Origin: Serpula lacrymans var. lacrymans S7.9
Lineage: Eukaryota; Basidiomycota; Agaricomycetes; Boletales; Serpulaceae
Direction of reading: 5' to 3'
DNA length: 44,813 bases
Assembly: GCF_000218685.1 (NCBI RefSeq)
Contig: NW_006763290.1
Coordinates: 3,109,975 to 3,154,787 of the forward strand
Shown: in pieces, positions 10,706-21,741 of the stretch
Position numbering within the stretch: the stretch's first letter is position 1
How the letters are laid out: the number at the start of each line of letters is the position of its first letter
The notes under the pieces: generated by a model
Database searches by the model: none
Told to the model about the DNA's origin: nothing
Seen by the model: only the letters and a program-made list of their open reading frames with translations
Position numbers and translations under genes: made by a program

Positions 10706-11624
10706 TATTACAATAGGCACTCCAGCACCTACTTTATGCTTTACTTTTACTGAACTTTTACTTTTCATTTTCCAAGTCATGTGACTGATCACAAGATGAT
10801 TTATTTTACTTTACTTTTTGGGCTTTTCATAGTCACATGACCAATCATGACTGACCAGTGTCTAGACTCAACATGTAACTAGTCACATGACTGTAATCAG
10901 AACAAATGAGGGGAAATAGATTAAATAGTAAAGTGGGTATATGAGGAGGAAACAATGCTGTCATGTGTAAGTTTGAATACCACTTTGTATTGTAAATTCT
11001 AAGCCTATGATCCAACATATTGTAACACCAAGAGTTAGTTACTCTGGCGCACACAAGAACACACTATAAAGGTAGTGAATGGGGGAGTGGTTGCCCCTTA
11101 GGCTGCAGAGAGTTTGTTGGTTAACAACAGGAGGACTTGCTGAGGAGTCTCCTTGGTCTATTGGGGTATTTATACTAATACAGAGTGTTTGTACTTATGT
11201 ACTGTATAGTTAATAAAAGCAGTGGCTGATGATGTCAGAGGGCGCAGCCCGCGTGACCAGCTCCACTGCGTGAGAGAGTTTGTGTCTAAAAGAAGAATAA
11301 GGCAGCGCTGCGCAAGAAGGTGGAGTTAGAACGAAAAAGGAAAGTGCCGCATGGCACGGAGTGTGAACTACAGTAAAAGCGGAGAATGAAAATTAAAGGA
11401 AAGGTCCGAAAATTATGTTATTGTAACACATATAGTACCTCATATATTGTAGTATATACTGGAGCAATACACAGGGAAGGACTCAGCGAGTCCTCTTCTA
11501 GTGTATACCAACATTAGTATGACAACCACCCTCTCTTGATGAGCTGTACCACTATTCTTTTGAGTCGTAGCCTCTATGGTTGTGCTCCAGTGCCTCAAGA
11601 TAGAATCTTGTTGGTGTTGTCACA
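10706..11624 (+). mobile_element. Solo LTR, family B, interrupted by a family A LTR
   Basis: Begins TATTACAATAGG (TG changed to TA) and ends GTTGTCACA. It is flanked by a perfect 5 bp target duplication, TTATA at 10701-10705 and 11625-11629. Matches to the other family B copy (35008-35384) include CCAGCACCTACTT, AGTCACATGACCA, GTGTCTAGACTCA, AGTACCTCAT and GGACTCAGCGAGTCC (11479-11493). Positions 11021-11428 are a later insertion. Confidence 0.75.
11021..11428 (-). mobile_element. Solo LTR, family A, copy 1 (nested)
   Basis: A 408 bp LTR on the minus strand, ends TGTAACA at both borders as displayed. It has a perfect target duplication CATAT at 11016-11020 and 11429-11433 and sits inside the family B LTR. 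Internal landmarks shared with the other family A copies: the TATA-like ATTTATAC near 11169, GCAGTGGCTGATGATGTCA near 11220 and GACCAGCTCCACTGC near 11258. It probably arose by recombination between the two LTRs of a gypsy-like element. Confidence 0.85.
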
Positions 11625-11810
11625 TTATACCCACCCACCCACCCTACACTCTCTGAGTATAAATCTGCATTTGCAGATGTTGCTTTCATCTATTACTAAT
11701 TTATGACAATATATGCCCTGTTATAATATGTCTCTTCCATACCTTTTCTTTTCAATGGGGAGGAGGTGCAGGCTTGGAATTCAACTTAATGGGGGTGTAT
11801 AGGGAGGTAC

Positions 11811-12058
11811 TGTAAGGTATGATTTATATTAGATAATCATACCATACTGATAAGACAACTGATAATATACAGTTACCAGCAGATAAGTCTGAGTTTGTGA
11901 GTAGATAAGATAATCTAATCACAATTCCTTTTACATATCATAGAATATAACCAAGGTTAAATTTATTACTGCGCAAATTGAGTAAGTGTGTGATAATCAA
12001 GAGTGAATTCATATCCCCAGCATTGAGACACTCATAAGCTTCAATAGAAAGTTTTACA
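11811..12058. mobile_element. Solo LTR, family C, copy 2
   Basis: A 248 bp repeat starting TGTAAGGTAT and ending GTTTTACA, flanked by a perfect 5 bp duplication GGTAC (11806-11810 and 12059-12063). It shares GAGTTTGTGA, ATAATCTAATCACAA and TTACATATCAT...GAATATAACC with 10472-10692. Confidence 0.8.
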
Positions 12059-12063
12059 GGTAC

Positions 12064-12639
12064 TCACTACCCCAGAGAACTATCAATGGATAGGCATAGG
12101 CCTAGAGGCTGACTTGTAGGTAATGAGTGAGAGGGTGGGCAAAAGCAAGAGAGACAAGAGAGAAGGGCCATTTTTTTAAATTTATTCTCTTTCTGACATT
12201 TACTGACAATTCTGAATGTATTTTGACAATTTTTACAGTTATTTTTCAGTACCTTCTCCTTATTCTTTTTCTTCAGAGGAGGATGTAAGGGGTGGCACCC
12301 TTTCCTAGTTCTTATATAATACTTACAGCCACACCTCTGCTTTTCTAGTGCTATATAATAACCTTATCTATACAATCATCTTTAATCACTCCTCCTACAT
12401 TGCATACCTTTGTACTGCTATTTCGGCAATAGGCAGAGGTTTTGTGCACTTATGGTCTGGTCTGAGGTGAAAACTTTACATAGCCCCAATCTGACTATGG
12501 TATTACATATATTTATCGTGATGGCGATATCAAACTTGCAAATCCTGTAAAAATTGTACATATCAGCCTCTGTTACTTCACTTTGTTAACCAGTTTTTTT
12601 TAGCTGTTTATCCCAAAGTTAAATCCTACAAACCTCCAA
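12064..12639. other. No recognisable gene
   Basis: AT-rich spacer with T-runs. No supported ORF, terminal repeat or RNA gene. Confidence 0.5.
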
Positions 12640-13087
12640 ATGCTTTCTGGCCAGCTTCAAGGGATTATTCAGGCCATTTTTAACAGGGTGATTGACATTG
12701 AGACGCAACTCAAACACGTGCAACTTATACAGGCCTTGAAGAAGAGCAGGGGAAGCAATGAGGAAGAAGATAATGAGGAAGAAGATAATGAGGAAAAAGA
12801 TAATGAGGAAGAAGATGGTGAAGATGAGGATAAAGAAGATGAGGATAACAGTGACAATGGCAATGGTTGCAAAGGGGGATTCTAGTGGAAGTATGGGGGT
12901 GATTGTCAAACCTTGTCAACATGTTTTGGTTGATCCTGCGTTAGATGCGGACTGGGACCTTTTCCTGGATGGAATGTGGGATGCTGTGGTCCAGACTGCA
13001 TATGATCATTATGACCACTTTGTCAATAACCCTGTTGTGCAAGATAAACTCCCAGCCAAGAAGGCCAGATTTCATGCTGGAAAATAA
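12640..13087 (+). pseudogene. Acidic-repeat ORF of unknown origin
   Basis: Two overlapping frames. The first, from 12640, reads MLSGQLQGIIQAIFNRVIDI and then an acidic tract of Asp, Glu and Asn encoded by about four copies of a 15 bp unit (GATAATGAGGAAGAA, about 12755-12815); it stops at 12882. The second, to 13087, reads LVDPALDADWDLFLDGMWDA and ends KKARFHAGK. A frame change between them would give one protein with a predicted helical start, an acidic middle and a helical end. I do not recognise a family. It may be an accessory ORF of a nearby element. Confidence 0.35.
12755..12850 (+). repeat. 15 bp acidic-coding tandem repeat
   Basis: About four tandem copies of GATAATGAGGAAGAA, followed by a looser run of GATGAGGATAAAGAA units. 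Purine-rich on the plus strand. Confidence 0.8.
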
Positions 13088-13689
13088 TGTATGCGATATT
13101 GGGGTTTGGCTTTCACATTACTTTGTTTTTACCTTCACCTTTGCAACTTTTTATGCATCTATCATAAAGTATGTTGAACTACGTTGCTGAAATTATGGAC
13201 ATTGTTGTACTTTTTTCAAGTTGAATTATGATTTATGTTGAGCTTCTGAAAGCATTTCTGAGGTTATTATACCCAAATGCTTTGCCTAATTCAGATATGT
13301 GTTCAGCTGATTTTGTGTTTTGTCGGTCAAAGCTAATAGATAATCAGGTTAATAACAAGGTGATTCTGTTCCCCGAAGATATATATTCACATATTCACCG
13401 AACTTCAAGGTTATATAGACATGTCCTTCACAAAATCACTAACAAATTTGCAGTATCTCTCTGCCCACTCGGAAAGGTTGTTTTCAGCCTGTGGAAAAGG
13501 TCTTGAGCACACAACAAGGAGTTATGGCTCATTTGTCTATGTCAAAGAGCTGTTGATGGTACAAAAAGGGTAATAAAAAAAAGGAAATTAGAAGCTGACA
13601 GAAACCCACCAGATGAACTTGTGTATGAAGACCCTGCTCAATCAGATGAATGAAACATAGAATATGATGAAGATCTGGTGGCCAATCTT

Positions 13690-16519
13690 GATATTATCAC
13701 CAAGGAATTCCATGATCACTACTTTAGATTCATTCCAGACTTGCAATCATCTCACACGTATGAAAATACTGTTATAGTAGATGGCAAACCTTAGGCTGGC
13801 CTATCATTGCACAGAAACCACTTACCATTTGATGAGATGGACAATAAAGATGATGATAGAATGGTGGAAGTAAATGAGAGGGCAGGGAGGATAACAAGGA
13901 TGGACATGGATATCCACCAGAAATGGAGGGATCTATATGGTCATAATAACACAGATTATGCAGATGCAATGACTGTTGACACCCCTCCAAATAAATGGGA
14001 ACCATTCAAGCATGAGCTGGACTGGAAATTTGCACAGTGGGCTGTGAGAGAAGGTATTGGAAAGAATTCACTAGATAGGCTGTTAGATATACCTGGAGCT
14101 TGTGCTCTATCCTATTTCTCTAGTTAAAACTTCTGATGTTATATTGGTAGTTCACGGACAAATTAGGATTATCATATCACAATACTCGTGGTTTATTCAA
14201 GGTCATAGACAAAGAAATTCCTGAAAGAACAACTTGGCACACAAGATATCTATATTTCCATGATTGACCTAATAAAAAACATTTGATTTAATATCAAAAC
14301 CCCCTTGATGCCATATCCACTTTACTTGGAAATCCTTCACATGCCAAGGATATCGTTTACAAGCCCAAGAAGATTTTCACGGATGCAAGCAAGGAGGAGA
14401 GGCATTATAATGAGATGTGGATGATAAAATGGTGGCATTCTGTACAGGTTTGTTAAAATTTCATTTATATGATTCTGTCCAAGTTCCTGATTCAGTCCAC
14501 AAACTTCAGGCACTCCTTCCAGATAGCGCATCAGTGGCCCTGTTATTATTGCAACAGACAAAACTCAATTAACACAATTCTCAGGTGACAAAAGTGCATA
14601 CCCTGTATATCTTACTTTAGGCAATATACTCAAGGCCATCAGATGCAAACCATCTCAGCATGCCTGTATATGGATAGGCTATCTCTTTGTCACTAAGCTT
14701 TCTAAGGAGGGTCTGACTGCCACAGAGAATCTATACAAACTCAAAGGTTATTTCACTCATCTATATGTATGATCCTGGAGCCTCTTATTAAGGCAGGAAA
14801 AGAGGGGACCAAGATAACAGGTGGAGATAGAGCTATTAGAAGGGTCCATCCTGTTCTAGCTTGCTACGTGGCTGATTATCCTGAACAATGCCTTGTTTCT
14901 TGCTCAAAGTACGGGACATATCCCAAATACCATTATATGGCAGATAATTTGGAGAACAGAGAGCCTGGAGATGAAAAGACACCTATTAGAACCCAGGATG
15001 CCATTTGTACAGCCATGGTAGCAAATTCAGTATTGTTGTCCTATAAGGCATGCATGGAGAAGGGCATATCCTGTGTTGAGCACCCTTTCTGGGAAGGCTT
15101 TCCTTACACCAATATCCATTGTTCTATGACACCAAATATTCTGCATCAGCTCTACCAAGAGGTTGCTAAATGTATCATAAAATGGTGCCAAGAACTCTTC
15201 AGAGCTGAAGAATTAGATCAAAAAATTCATTGCCTCCCGCCCTCCTATGACACTCAAAATTTCAAAAACAGAATATCTTCATTATCTTAAATATCAGGCA
15301 GTGAGTGTAAAGACATGAAAAAAATTCTTTGGGGCCGCCTTGTTGGCAAATTACTCAAGCAAGCAATAATCTCTATCAGATTACTCCTGGACATCATATA
15401 TATAGCTCAATATCCCACTCAGTGACACTACTCTGGGATATCTCTCAAAAGCTATTGCAATGTTCCATCAGAAGAAGTCTATCTTTGTATTATTGGGAGT
15501 CAGAGAAAACTTCAACATCCCTAAGATTCACTCTCTTCTACATTAGGTTAACTCAATCAGGTGTTTTAGGACCATTGACAACTACAACACTGAAATGTTT
15601 GAACATTTTTATATTGACATAGCCAAAGATGCTTGGAGAGCATCTAATCATAGGAATGAGCATCCTCAAATGATTGCATGGCTCACAAGACAAGAAAAAG
15701 TGGCGTCTTTTGAAAGCTATCAAAAATCTCTACTATTATCTACCCCACATACCAATACCCTCAAAACATGCTCTGGATTAGGCATTCAATTGATAAAATT
15801 ACCATCTTATCCTCTTCAGCTGCTTCTGTCAATTCAACAAAAAATATAAATGTCCAGGCTTTAAACGTGGTTTGAAAAAATTCCTCAATCAACATCAAAA
15901 AGGGCATCCCAGTCATTTATCCAAAAATCAAATCTCATTATTCTCCCTACCTTTTAATGCACTAAACAATTTTATAACCTCAAGCTCACCCCTGTTCAAG
16001 TAGGTGATGATGCTGCTGATATAAAGCATGAAGTGATTAAAGCCAGACCTGGTAACAATACTGTCAAGGCTCAATTTAACACTGTATTAGTATCGGAGTC
16101 CTTGAGTGCAGAGTAAACTGGGGTTACAGGTGAGTATAATATATCTTGATCTAGTTCTATGTGTTTCATAATTTTCACGTATCAGGAACTAGAGTTGGAA
16201 TATTGAAAGTCATATTCAAACTTCCTACTCATATTCACACCGGAGCATTTCCAGCTTCCAATGCTTGGCCAAAAGTTCCTCTGGCTTATATTGAATAGTA
16301 TACTAAATTTAAGCCTACAGCTGAACCAAGTCATATGTTGTATGTGGTTTCAAAGCCTAGCACAAGGTCAGATAGTACACCAGTAAGCACTATAGTTCCT
16401 CTCACCAGTTTACAACAAGGATGTCAGCTTATTCCTATATTTGGAAAGGATGTGGTACCTGACGATTGGGAGTCTAGTAATGTTTTGGATGTTTGTGATA
16501 GGTTTCTACTAAACAATTA
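13690..16519 (+). pseudogene. Plavaka-type transposase (CACTA-related), multiply broken
   Basis: A decayed transposase of the Plavaka group of basidiomycete DNA transposons. In order: ITKEFHDHYFRFIPD (about 13696); KWRDLYGHNNTDYADAM and ELDWKFAQWAVREGIG (13920-14060); a badly broken stretch; GPVIIATDKTQLTQFSG with the first catalytic Asp (about 14558); after a frameshift near 14768, GGDRAIRRVHPVLACYVADY with the second Asp (about 14826); YGTYPK, MTPNILHQLYQEV; and NTEMFEHFYIDIAKDAWRAS with the Glu (about 15600). An intron (about 16133-16185, GTGAGT...TATCAG) precedes LKVIFKLPTHIHTG, and the last block ends at 16519. Many stops and shifts exclude function. No terminal repeats were found. Confidence 0.8.
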
Positions 16520-17919
16520 GTCTGGTTTGTACCCTTATCAGACTATGTGGTAGAAGCACATTTAATTTATGCCTCCATTTGATTACCTACTGTCATAACA
16601 TTGATAAAGCTCCAACAAATAATTGATTTGGTTTGTATCCTTACCAGGTTACATGGGTAAAAGGTGCATTTGATATAGCTGGTGCTATAGTTACATATAA
16701 TATTTCAAAGCCCAGATGATGCTGTTATATTTGGTATAGCAACCTGCCTAGCTATATAGCTGTATGGTTTTTCCTGATGTATACAAAAAGCCATGTTTGA
16801 CATTTATAGATCACTTTGTATAAAGCAAACAGAAAATCCAATTTTTTCTGGTGAATCAACCAAGTTTTCTTTTTTGGCTGAAAACAACAAAAACAGGAGG
16901 TTGTAATGGCAAGCTAACAGTGAGCCCAGCTTGTCTTGGGTTTTGTCCCTGCCGTATATTTCCTTATTTTACCCTCTGATTGCCAACAAAAATACAGTAC
17001 AGGGTGGGAACAAGCCTACTAAATTACTATCCAGAAAATAGAGGGTCCAGGACTATGCAGAGGGTGATTTCTTGTAAAGCAATTGTAATCAGAGAAATTC
17101 AGAATAAAGTAAAAGATATGCCACAAAAGTTTACAGTAGGTTGCATATCAATAGACCAATTTTATTTTTCATTTTCATTGTCTCTGTTTATCATTGGAGC
17201 TTGATAAATGTCAACTTTCATGTTTCATGCAGTTTCTTTTCAACCAGTATAATTTAATATGTTTATTAACACCCCAAGAGTAAACAATGGCAGAAAGAAT
17301 GGAAAATGAAGATTGGTCTATCAATATGCAACCTGCTGTACAGCAGTAGATACAGCCATACACCCGGGCTCCTCCCCATTCACTGTTTCAAGGTTCAGAA
17401 TATATCATATAGAATAGAGACAGTTGATTATCCTGGCATTGTAAAAATGCACATGCTGAAAAAAGTTTGAAAGTGAGCTGGACTTTGATTCTGAGCCCCC
17501 CCACAGCAGCTGGACTTTGACATTTTTAAAGTAAGCCAGCCAGTGACCAGTGACCTTCAAATGATGACTGAATTTAAAAATATAGTGTGGGTGTCGGTTG
17601 GTTATGGTTAAAATCTCAATTTCCTCTAAGCATTGACATCCTCATTTTCATTCTCTGTTATAGATAGGTAGTAGATAGGCTCAAGTATTATTATCAATTT
17701 TGAGGTTTAAGTCTTGCTGCGTTGCATTTTGATGCAATGAATGTCTTTTATCACAGCAACAAAAAGGAGAATATTGTGCTAATAGTCCATGCTTTGCAAA
17801 AAAAAAACAGTCTCAACAATTAGCAGCTATGGTCCATAGCAAAATCCCAATTTCACTGTAATCATTGCCAACACCCAATGGTATCAGCACTGCTGTTTTG
17901 CTCCCAGTCCCACCCCCGG
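16520..17919. other. No recognisable gene
   Basis: AT-rich, with a 61-74 codon open frame (16980-17204) that resembles nothing known to me. AGCTGGACTTTGA occurs twice near 17475 and 17510. Confidence 0.45.
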
Positions 17920-18771
17920 CAGTTTGGCACATACTAAGATTAAAGAGCCAGACACTTTCAATGGCTCCAATCCCAGGAAGCTTCACTCCTTCATTTTGCA
18001 GTGTCAACTGAACTTTAATGACCATCTGGGCACATTCCGTACTGACCGGGCTAAAATCTTCCCATCTGGATGGACAATTACTCAAAGTTTCTCTCTGAAC
18101 TCTGCTCCAATTTTAGGCCTCACAACCCCACCAGAGATGCAGAGTGCCAGATCAAACACCTCCAGATGTGCAAGAATCAATGTCTAAACAAGTACATGGT
18201 CAAATTCAACCATTTTGCCTCCCAAATCCAAGGGTGGGGCAAAGGTGCACTCTGTGATCAGTTCCACAAAGGACTCCCTTTGAGGATTAAGAACAAAATC
18301 ACCCACATTAGAAAGCTGGATTCTCTTGCAGAGTTACAAATCCTTGCCCAAACCATTGACTCTTGCTACTGGGAACAACACAGCAAAGTCAGCAGGGAAA
18401 CTACTACCTAGCCCAAGTCCTTGTCCAACACCAGTACTGTGTCCTCCTTGTCTTCCGCAAAACCTGCACTCTGTGGAAGCTCTTTTTCCCATTCCCACTC
18501 TCATCACCCACCCACTCTGAGAACACCAGACTTGTTTAACAAACTTGGAAAGGATGGTAAACTCACTCTGGATCTTGCCCTAAGTTCTCCTCCAGCACCA
18601 CAAAAGCTTATGCCACTGCAGCAGTTCTGGAAAACAAAGTGGACACCACTGAGGCAGAAAAATTGTCAGTAGTCCTCTATGCTCCATATGGGTTGAGGAC
18701 TGCATTGATCCTGACCGTGCATTAATGGGAATATGTCTCAATGTGTATGCTCTTTCTGATACAGATTCTCT

Positions 18772-19572
18772 CATCAGGAAAAATGGGGGTAGCTATATAG
18801 AGCTCTATAGCACTATAAGTACTTATAAAGCTGTTATAGTGGTCAAACCTGTTATAGAACCCCTGCCATCTATAGAGCCTCATATGGCTCTATAAATGCT
18901 CTTATAGATGTTGGAAATTGTTGTGTGGCTGATTGAAAAAAATTAACACAGACAGGAGTTAAACTCTCAACCTGCTAGTCAGCTCTTGGGTGACTAAGCA
19001 ACCTACAGCCACACATCACATTTATCCACTTACACCATAAAAGCTTATAAAATGTATTATACAGGTGTTATATATTGACCTTTCATAGACTTAGATTATT
19101 TTTTTACTCATTGTCACTACTTATATTTGGATAAATCATTATTCTTATTTTGTGAGTATCAGGGATACAAACTACTATTTCACTAATACAGGCTACATAA
19201 TTAATTAATACTGGATGATTTATTAGCCCTTTTAAGCACCTTGAACTATATTATAACTATGACCTTTACAGCTATAGGAGCTATGTAGGCTGCTATAGGC
19301 TATAAGAGCATTTATAGTATCTTGCCTATAATAATATACTTGACTCCAAACACTTTTGGCCTCTTTCTATTATTGAACAAGTTTATTAGATTAATCCAGA
19401 GTTTGAGGGAATTATAGATACTTCTCCCCTTGGTTAAAATTTTGCCTACTACTGTGCTATAAAAGCTATAAGAGCTATGATTGCACTGATAGTACTATAG
19501 TTTCTATGAATGTGTTTATATATATAGGTGGTGGCTATATAGCACTATATAACAAAAGGGTTTTTCCTGATG
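18772..19572. mobile_element. 801 bp non-autonomous TIR element inside the gypsy gag-protease
   Basis: Both ends carry CATCAGGAAAAA as an inverted repeat (18772-18783; complement of 19561-19572), and both inner flanks run into CTATATAG-type sequence. It is flanked by a perfect 4 bp duplication CTCT (18768-18771 and 19573-19576), and the gypsy reading continues on either side. There is no ORF. The interior is crowded with CTATAG/GCTATA motifs and carries a tRNA-like inverted-repeat block at 18921-19018. A shortened second copy lies at 34500-34764. Superfamily unknown. Confidence 0.75.
18921..19018 (-). repeat. tRNA-like block with closing inverted repeat
   Basis: On the minus strand, TGTGTGGCTG opens and CAGCCACACA closes a block of about 95 bases. 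Inside are GCTTAGTCACCCAAGAGC (like a D arm) and GAGAGTTTAACTC (like a T arm/box B). The layout mimics a tRNA with a paired acceptor stem, but the acceptor is too far from the T arm and several conserved bases are missing, so I do not call a tRNA gene. Confidence 0.35.
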
Positions 19573-20085
19573 CTCTATGTATCACTTACCTCCAAATATC
19601 TTCTAAACACTCTTTTTACAGTTCTAGTAGACTCTGGATTGTCACATTCGTTTGTGAACACCACCTTCATGAATTCTAGTCAACTTTCTCCCTATAGCAT
19701 TGCTCCATTCAGACTCCACTTATTTGATGGAACATCCAACTCTCTCATCACCAAGGCAGTAGACTTACCTGTCCATTTGCCCTGCGGAAAAGTTACTTTA
19801 ACAATGTTTTATATCACCTTGTTGGATCTGTCATGCTCTGCAGTTCTGGGATACCCCACTACAATCCATTAATTGACTGGGTACTGAACAATATTTTATT
19901 CCATACTCCGGAGACTTCAAATGCCCAACCAACATCAACTCCAATCTCCGACCCCATGTCTCCGGACATATCTCTTGTAAACACAGTCACCTTCCACCAG
20001 GCTTTTGAACTCGAAGGATCCACCCAATTCACTATGCACTTATCCCAACTCTGGGCCTCCTTTGTCACTTCAGTCATCCTCTAAA

Positions 20086-20565
20086 CATAAGCTATTAGCC
20101 TTAACTATCTGTGTAAACCTATGAGGCTAAAAGGCTATTTTTTTGGGGATTATCCCAAGTAGTTCATTGAATCTGGGACCATCCCAAAAGTGGGCTGATC
20201 CCATATTTTGGGATGATCCCACATATTGAATCACATATTATTCTAATCAAATACCTCTGGGGCATATGTACAGGTGTTAGCTTATGGTAAACATCATATG
20301 GGGGAATCATGTTCCTGCTTCCCAATGTATTCCTACAGAGAAATCCAGCCCAGAAAAGTTTATATAAATAGGATGTTTCAAACACACCACATTGAAACTG
20401 TAGTTGAAAGATTTTTTGTACTGAACAAAGACAACCATAGGAGTCCTGTTGGCAAGAATATGAGATACCGAGTTGCTTGGGGCAATAGAAACATCTCTAT
20501 GACTGATTTAAAAAGGTACCATTAGTAGAAATAGAAAGGAAACAAACAAAAGAAAAAATGTACAG
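20086..20565. other. Repeat-derived spacer with GGGAT/ATCCC inverted motifs
   Basis: 20140-20225 contains GGGATTATCCCA, GGGACCATCCCA and TGGGATGATCCCA. An open frame ending at 20525 reads HHIETVVERFFVLNKDNHRS and then NRNISMTDLKRYH; I do not recognise it, and its start is not convincing. Confidence 0.35.
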
Positions 20566-21048
20566 CTAAGCCTGGCTATTCTCCTCCTTCATCAACTCAA
20601 TAATTGCCAAAAGGTGCTCAATCAACCGCAGATGAGTGTGCTTACATTCAACAAGCTTCTTGTTCTCAAAAACAATGGCCTGTTTATCTAATAAAAGTTT
20701 CACCTTCTCCTGTATGCAGGCCTCCTGCCCCTTGACTAAGTTGCATATATCGTTTACCAGGGCCTCTTTTTTGCCTGAGATGTTTTGCTGGATCTGATTT
20801 AGTTGAGCAAGTTTGGCAGCTACAGTCTGGTAGTTTTGAAAAAGCTGGGTGACATAAGGATTTTTGAGAAGTTCAGAAAGCAGTAGATGTTTGATGGATA
20901 TGGATATGCTGAATCCTGCAGCAGAAGGAAGCAACAGAGGCAATATGTCTGTAAAATGAGGAGTAGCTGTAGGTGCGAAGGGATTAGTTTTCCCACTGTC
21001 AAAATTATAAGAATTGGAGTCTGGATTTGACGACAAATTGCTCGTCAT
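20566..21048 (-). CDS. Hypothetical 160 aa coiled-coil-like protein
   Basis: A clean ATG-to-stop frame of 160 codons on the minus strand, unusual in this region of broken frames. The first 50 residues are rich in Ser, Asn and Pro (MTSNLSSNPDSNSYNF). From about residue 55 the sequence is strongly helical with heptad-like spacing of Leu, Ile and Val (LAQLNQIQQNISGKKEALV, VKLLLDKQAIVFENKKLVE, HLLAIIELMKEENSQA), suggesting a coiled coil. It has no cysteine pair, signal peptide or membrane span. Neighbours are all transposon debris, so it is as likely to be an accessory ORF of an unrecognised element as a host gene. Confidence 0.45.
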   Translation of the reverse strand: MTSNLSSNPDSNSYNFDSGKTNPFAPTATPHFTDILPLLLPSAAGFSISISIKHLLLSELLKNPYVTQLFQNYQTVAAKLAQLNQIQQNISGKKEALVNDICNLVKGQEACIQEKVKLLLDKQAIVFENKKLVECKHTHLRLIEHLLAIIELMKEENSQA

Positions 21049-21162
21049 TGTCTGCAGAAAAAGTGAGATGAATGTGTGTACAAGTTGTGGCTAAGACTTA
21101 TAGCAACATCCAGCCAGTTCCTAAAATGGCACTAATTGTACATCTAGATCAATATCAATCAA

Positions 21163-21215
21163 ATCAAACATGCAGTGAGTTGATCACAATCAGATCAGCT
21201 CACTGCATGTTTGAT
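21163..21215. repeat. Perfect 17 bp inverted repeat
   Basis: Arms 21163-21179 (ATCAAACATGCAGTGAG) and 21199-21215 are exact complements, with a 19 base spacer containing TGATCACAATCAGATCA. Confidence 0.9.
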
Positions 21216-21517
21216 CTGATACCACCATGTCAATATGTTATTTTTCTCTTTGCTATCCTTCTCAAAAACTCACTGTAAAAACGGCTAGAAAACACTTACA
21301 CTGGCAGAGTGATATTGATCTATTGAATATAGGAAATCATAGTCAGGAATTTGCTACACACTTACATGAGTGTATCTATGCAAATACAAGCCAATTGCAC
21401 AAGTACAAGGCTACAGGTGACTAGATTTTGTCTATTTCCTTTTATTTAGCTCATATATTACTCATATATTCTAAGTTTCACTAGAATCTGTACAAGGCCA
21501 TGTAGATTGGAGTATAT

Positions 21518-21741
21518 ATGAAGATATTTGATGTCAAAGTGAATATTCCTGGCAGTCAAGATGCCTCTGAAACTGATGCTATATATGTAGGAAATAGTTG
21601 TGATGATGTTGGAATTACTGGTCCAGCCATAGATTCTGATTCTAACTCAGAAATTGATGATGGGGACTTGTTACATTTTCCTGGGGACCAAATTGGCGGT
21701 AATCCTGATGATGTCAGTTCTTCAGGAGTTGAAGAAGATAG
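21518..21741 (+). pseudogene. Acidic ORF truncated by an LTR
   Basis: An open frame rich in Asp, Ser and Gly (SDSNSEIDDGDLLHFPGD, SSGVEEDSV) runs into the family A LTR that starts at 21742, so its end is lost. No start is convincing and no family is recognised. The composition is like the acidic tail of a transposase or chromatin protein, but this is a guess. Confidence 0.3.

Larger units (their letters stand above)
17920..20085 (+). pseudogene. Ty3/gypsy gag and protease, split by a TIR element
   Basis: Gag: KIKEPDTFNGSNPRKLHSF and LQCQLNFNDHLGTFRTDRAK from 17933, an internal deletion, then MDNYSKFLSELCSNFRPHNP from 18070 in another frame through FNHFASQIQGWGKGALCDQF, LPLRIKNKI and LAQTIDSCYWEQHS to about 18410. 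KLGKDGKLT follows near 18544. The 801 bp element at 18772-19572 interrupts the sequence. To its right the aspartic protease reads LFTVLVDSGLSHSFV (active-site DSG near 19632) and ends with YPTTIH, which continues in another frame as NPLIDWVL. Reverse transcriptase, RNase H and integrase are missing. These are family-typical gag and protease motifs; the copy is dead. Confidence 0.8.

Noticed and set aside
13390..13560. hAT transposase C-terminal domain (SAHSERLFSACGKGLEHTTR)
   Set aside because: The SER-FSA-GK pattern is suggestive, but flanking residues do not continue the domain and the frame is broken on both sides.
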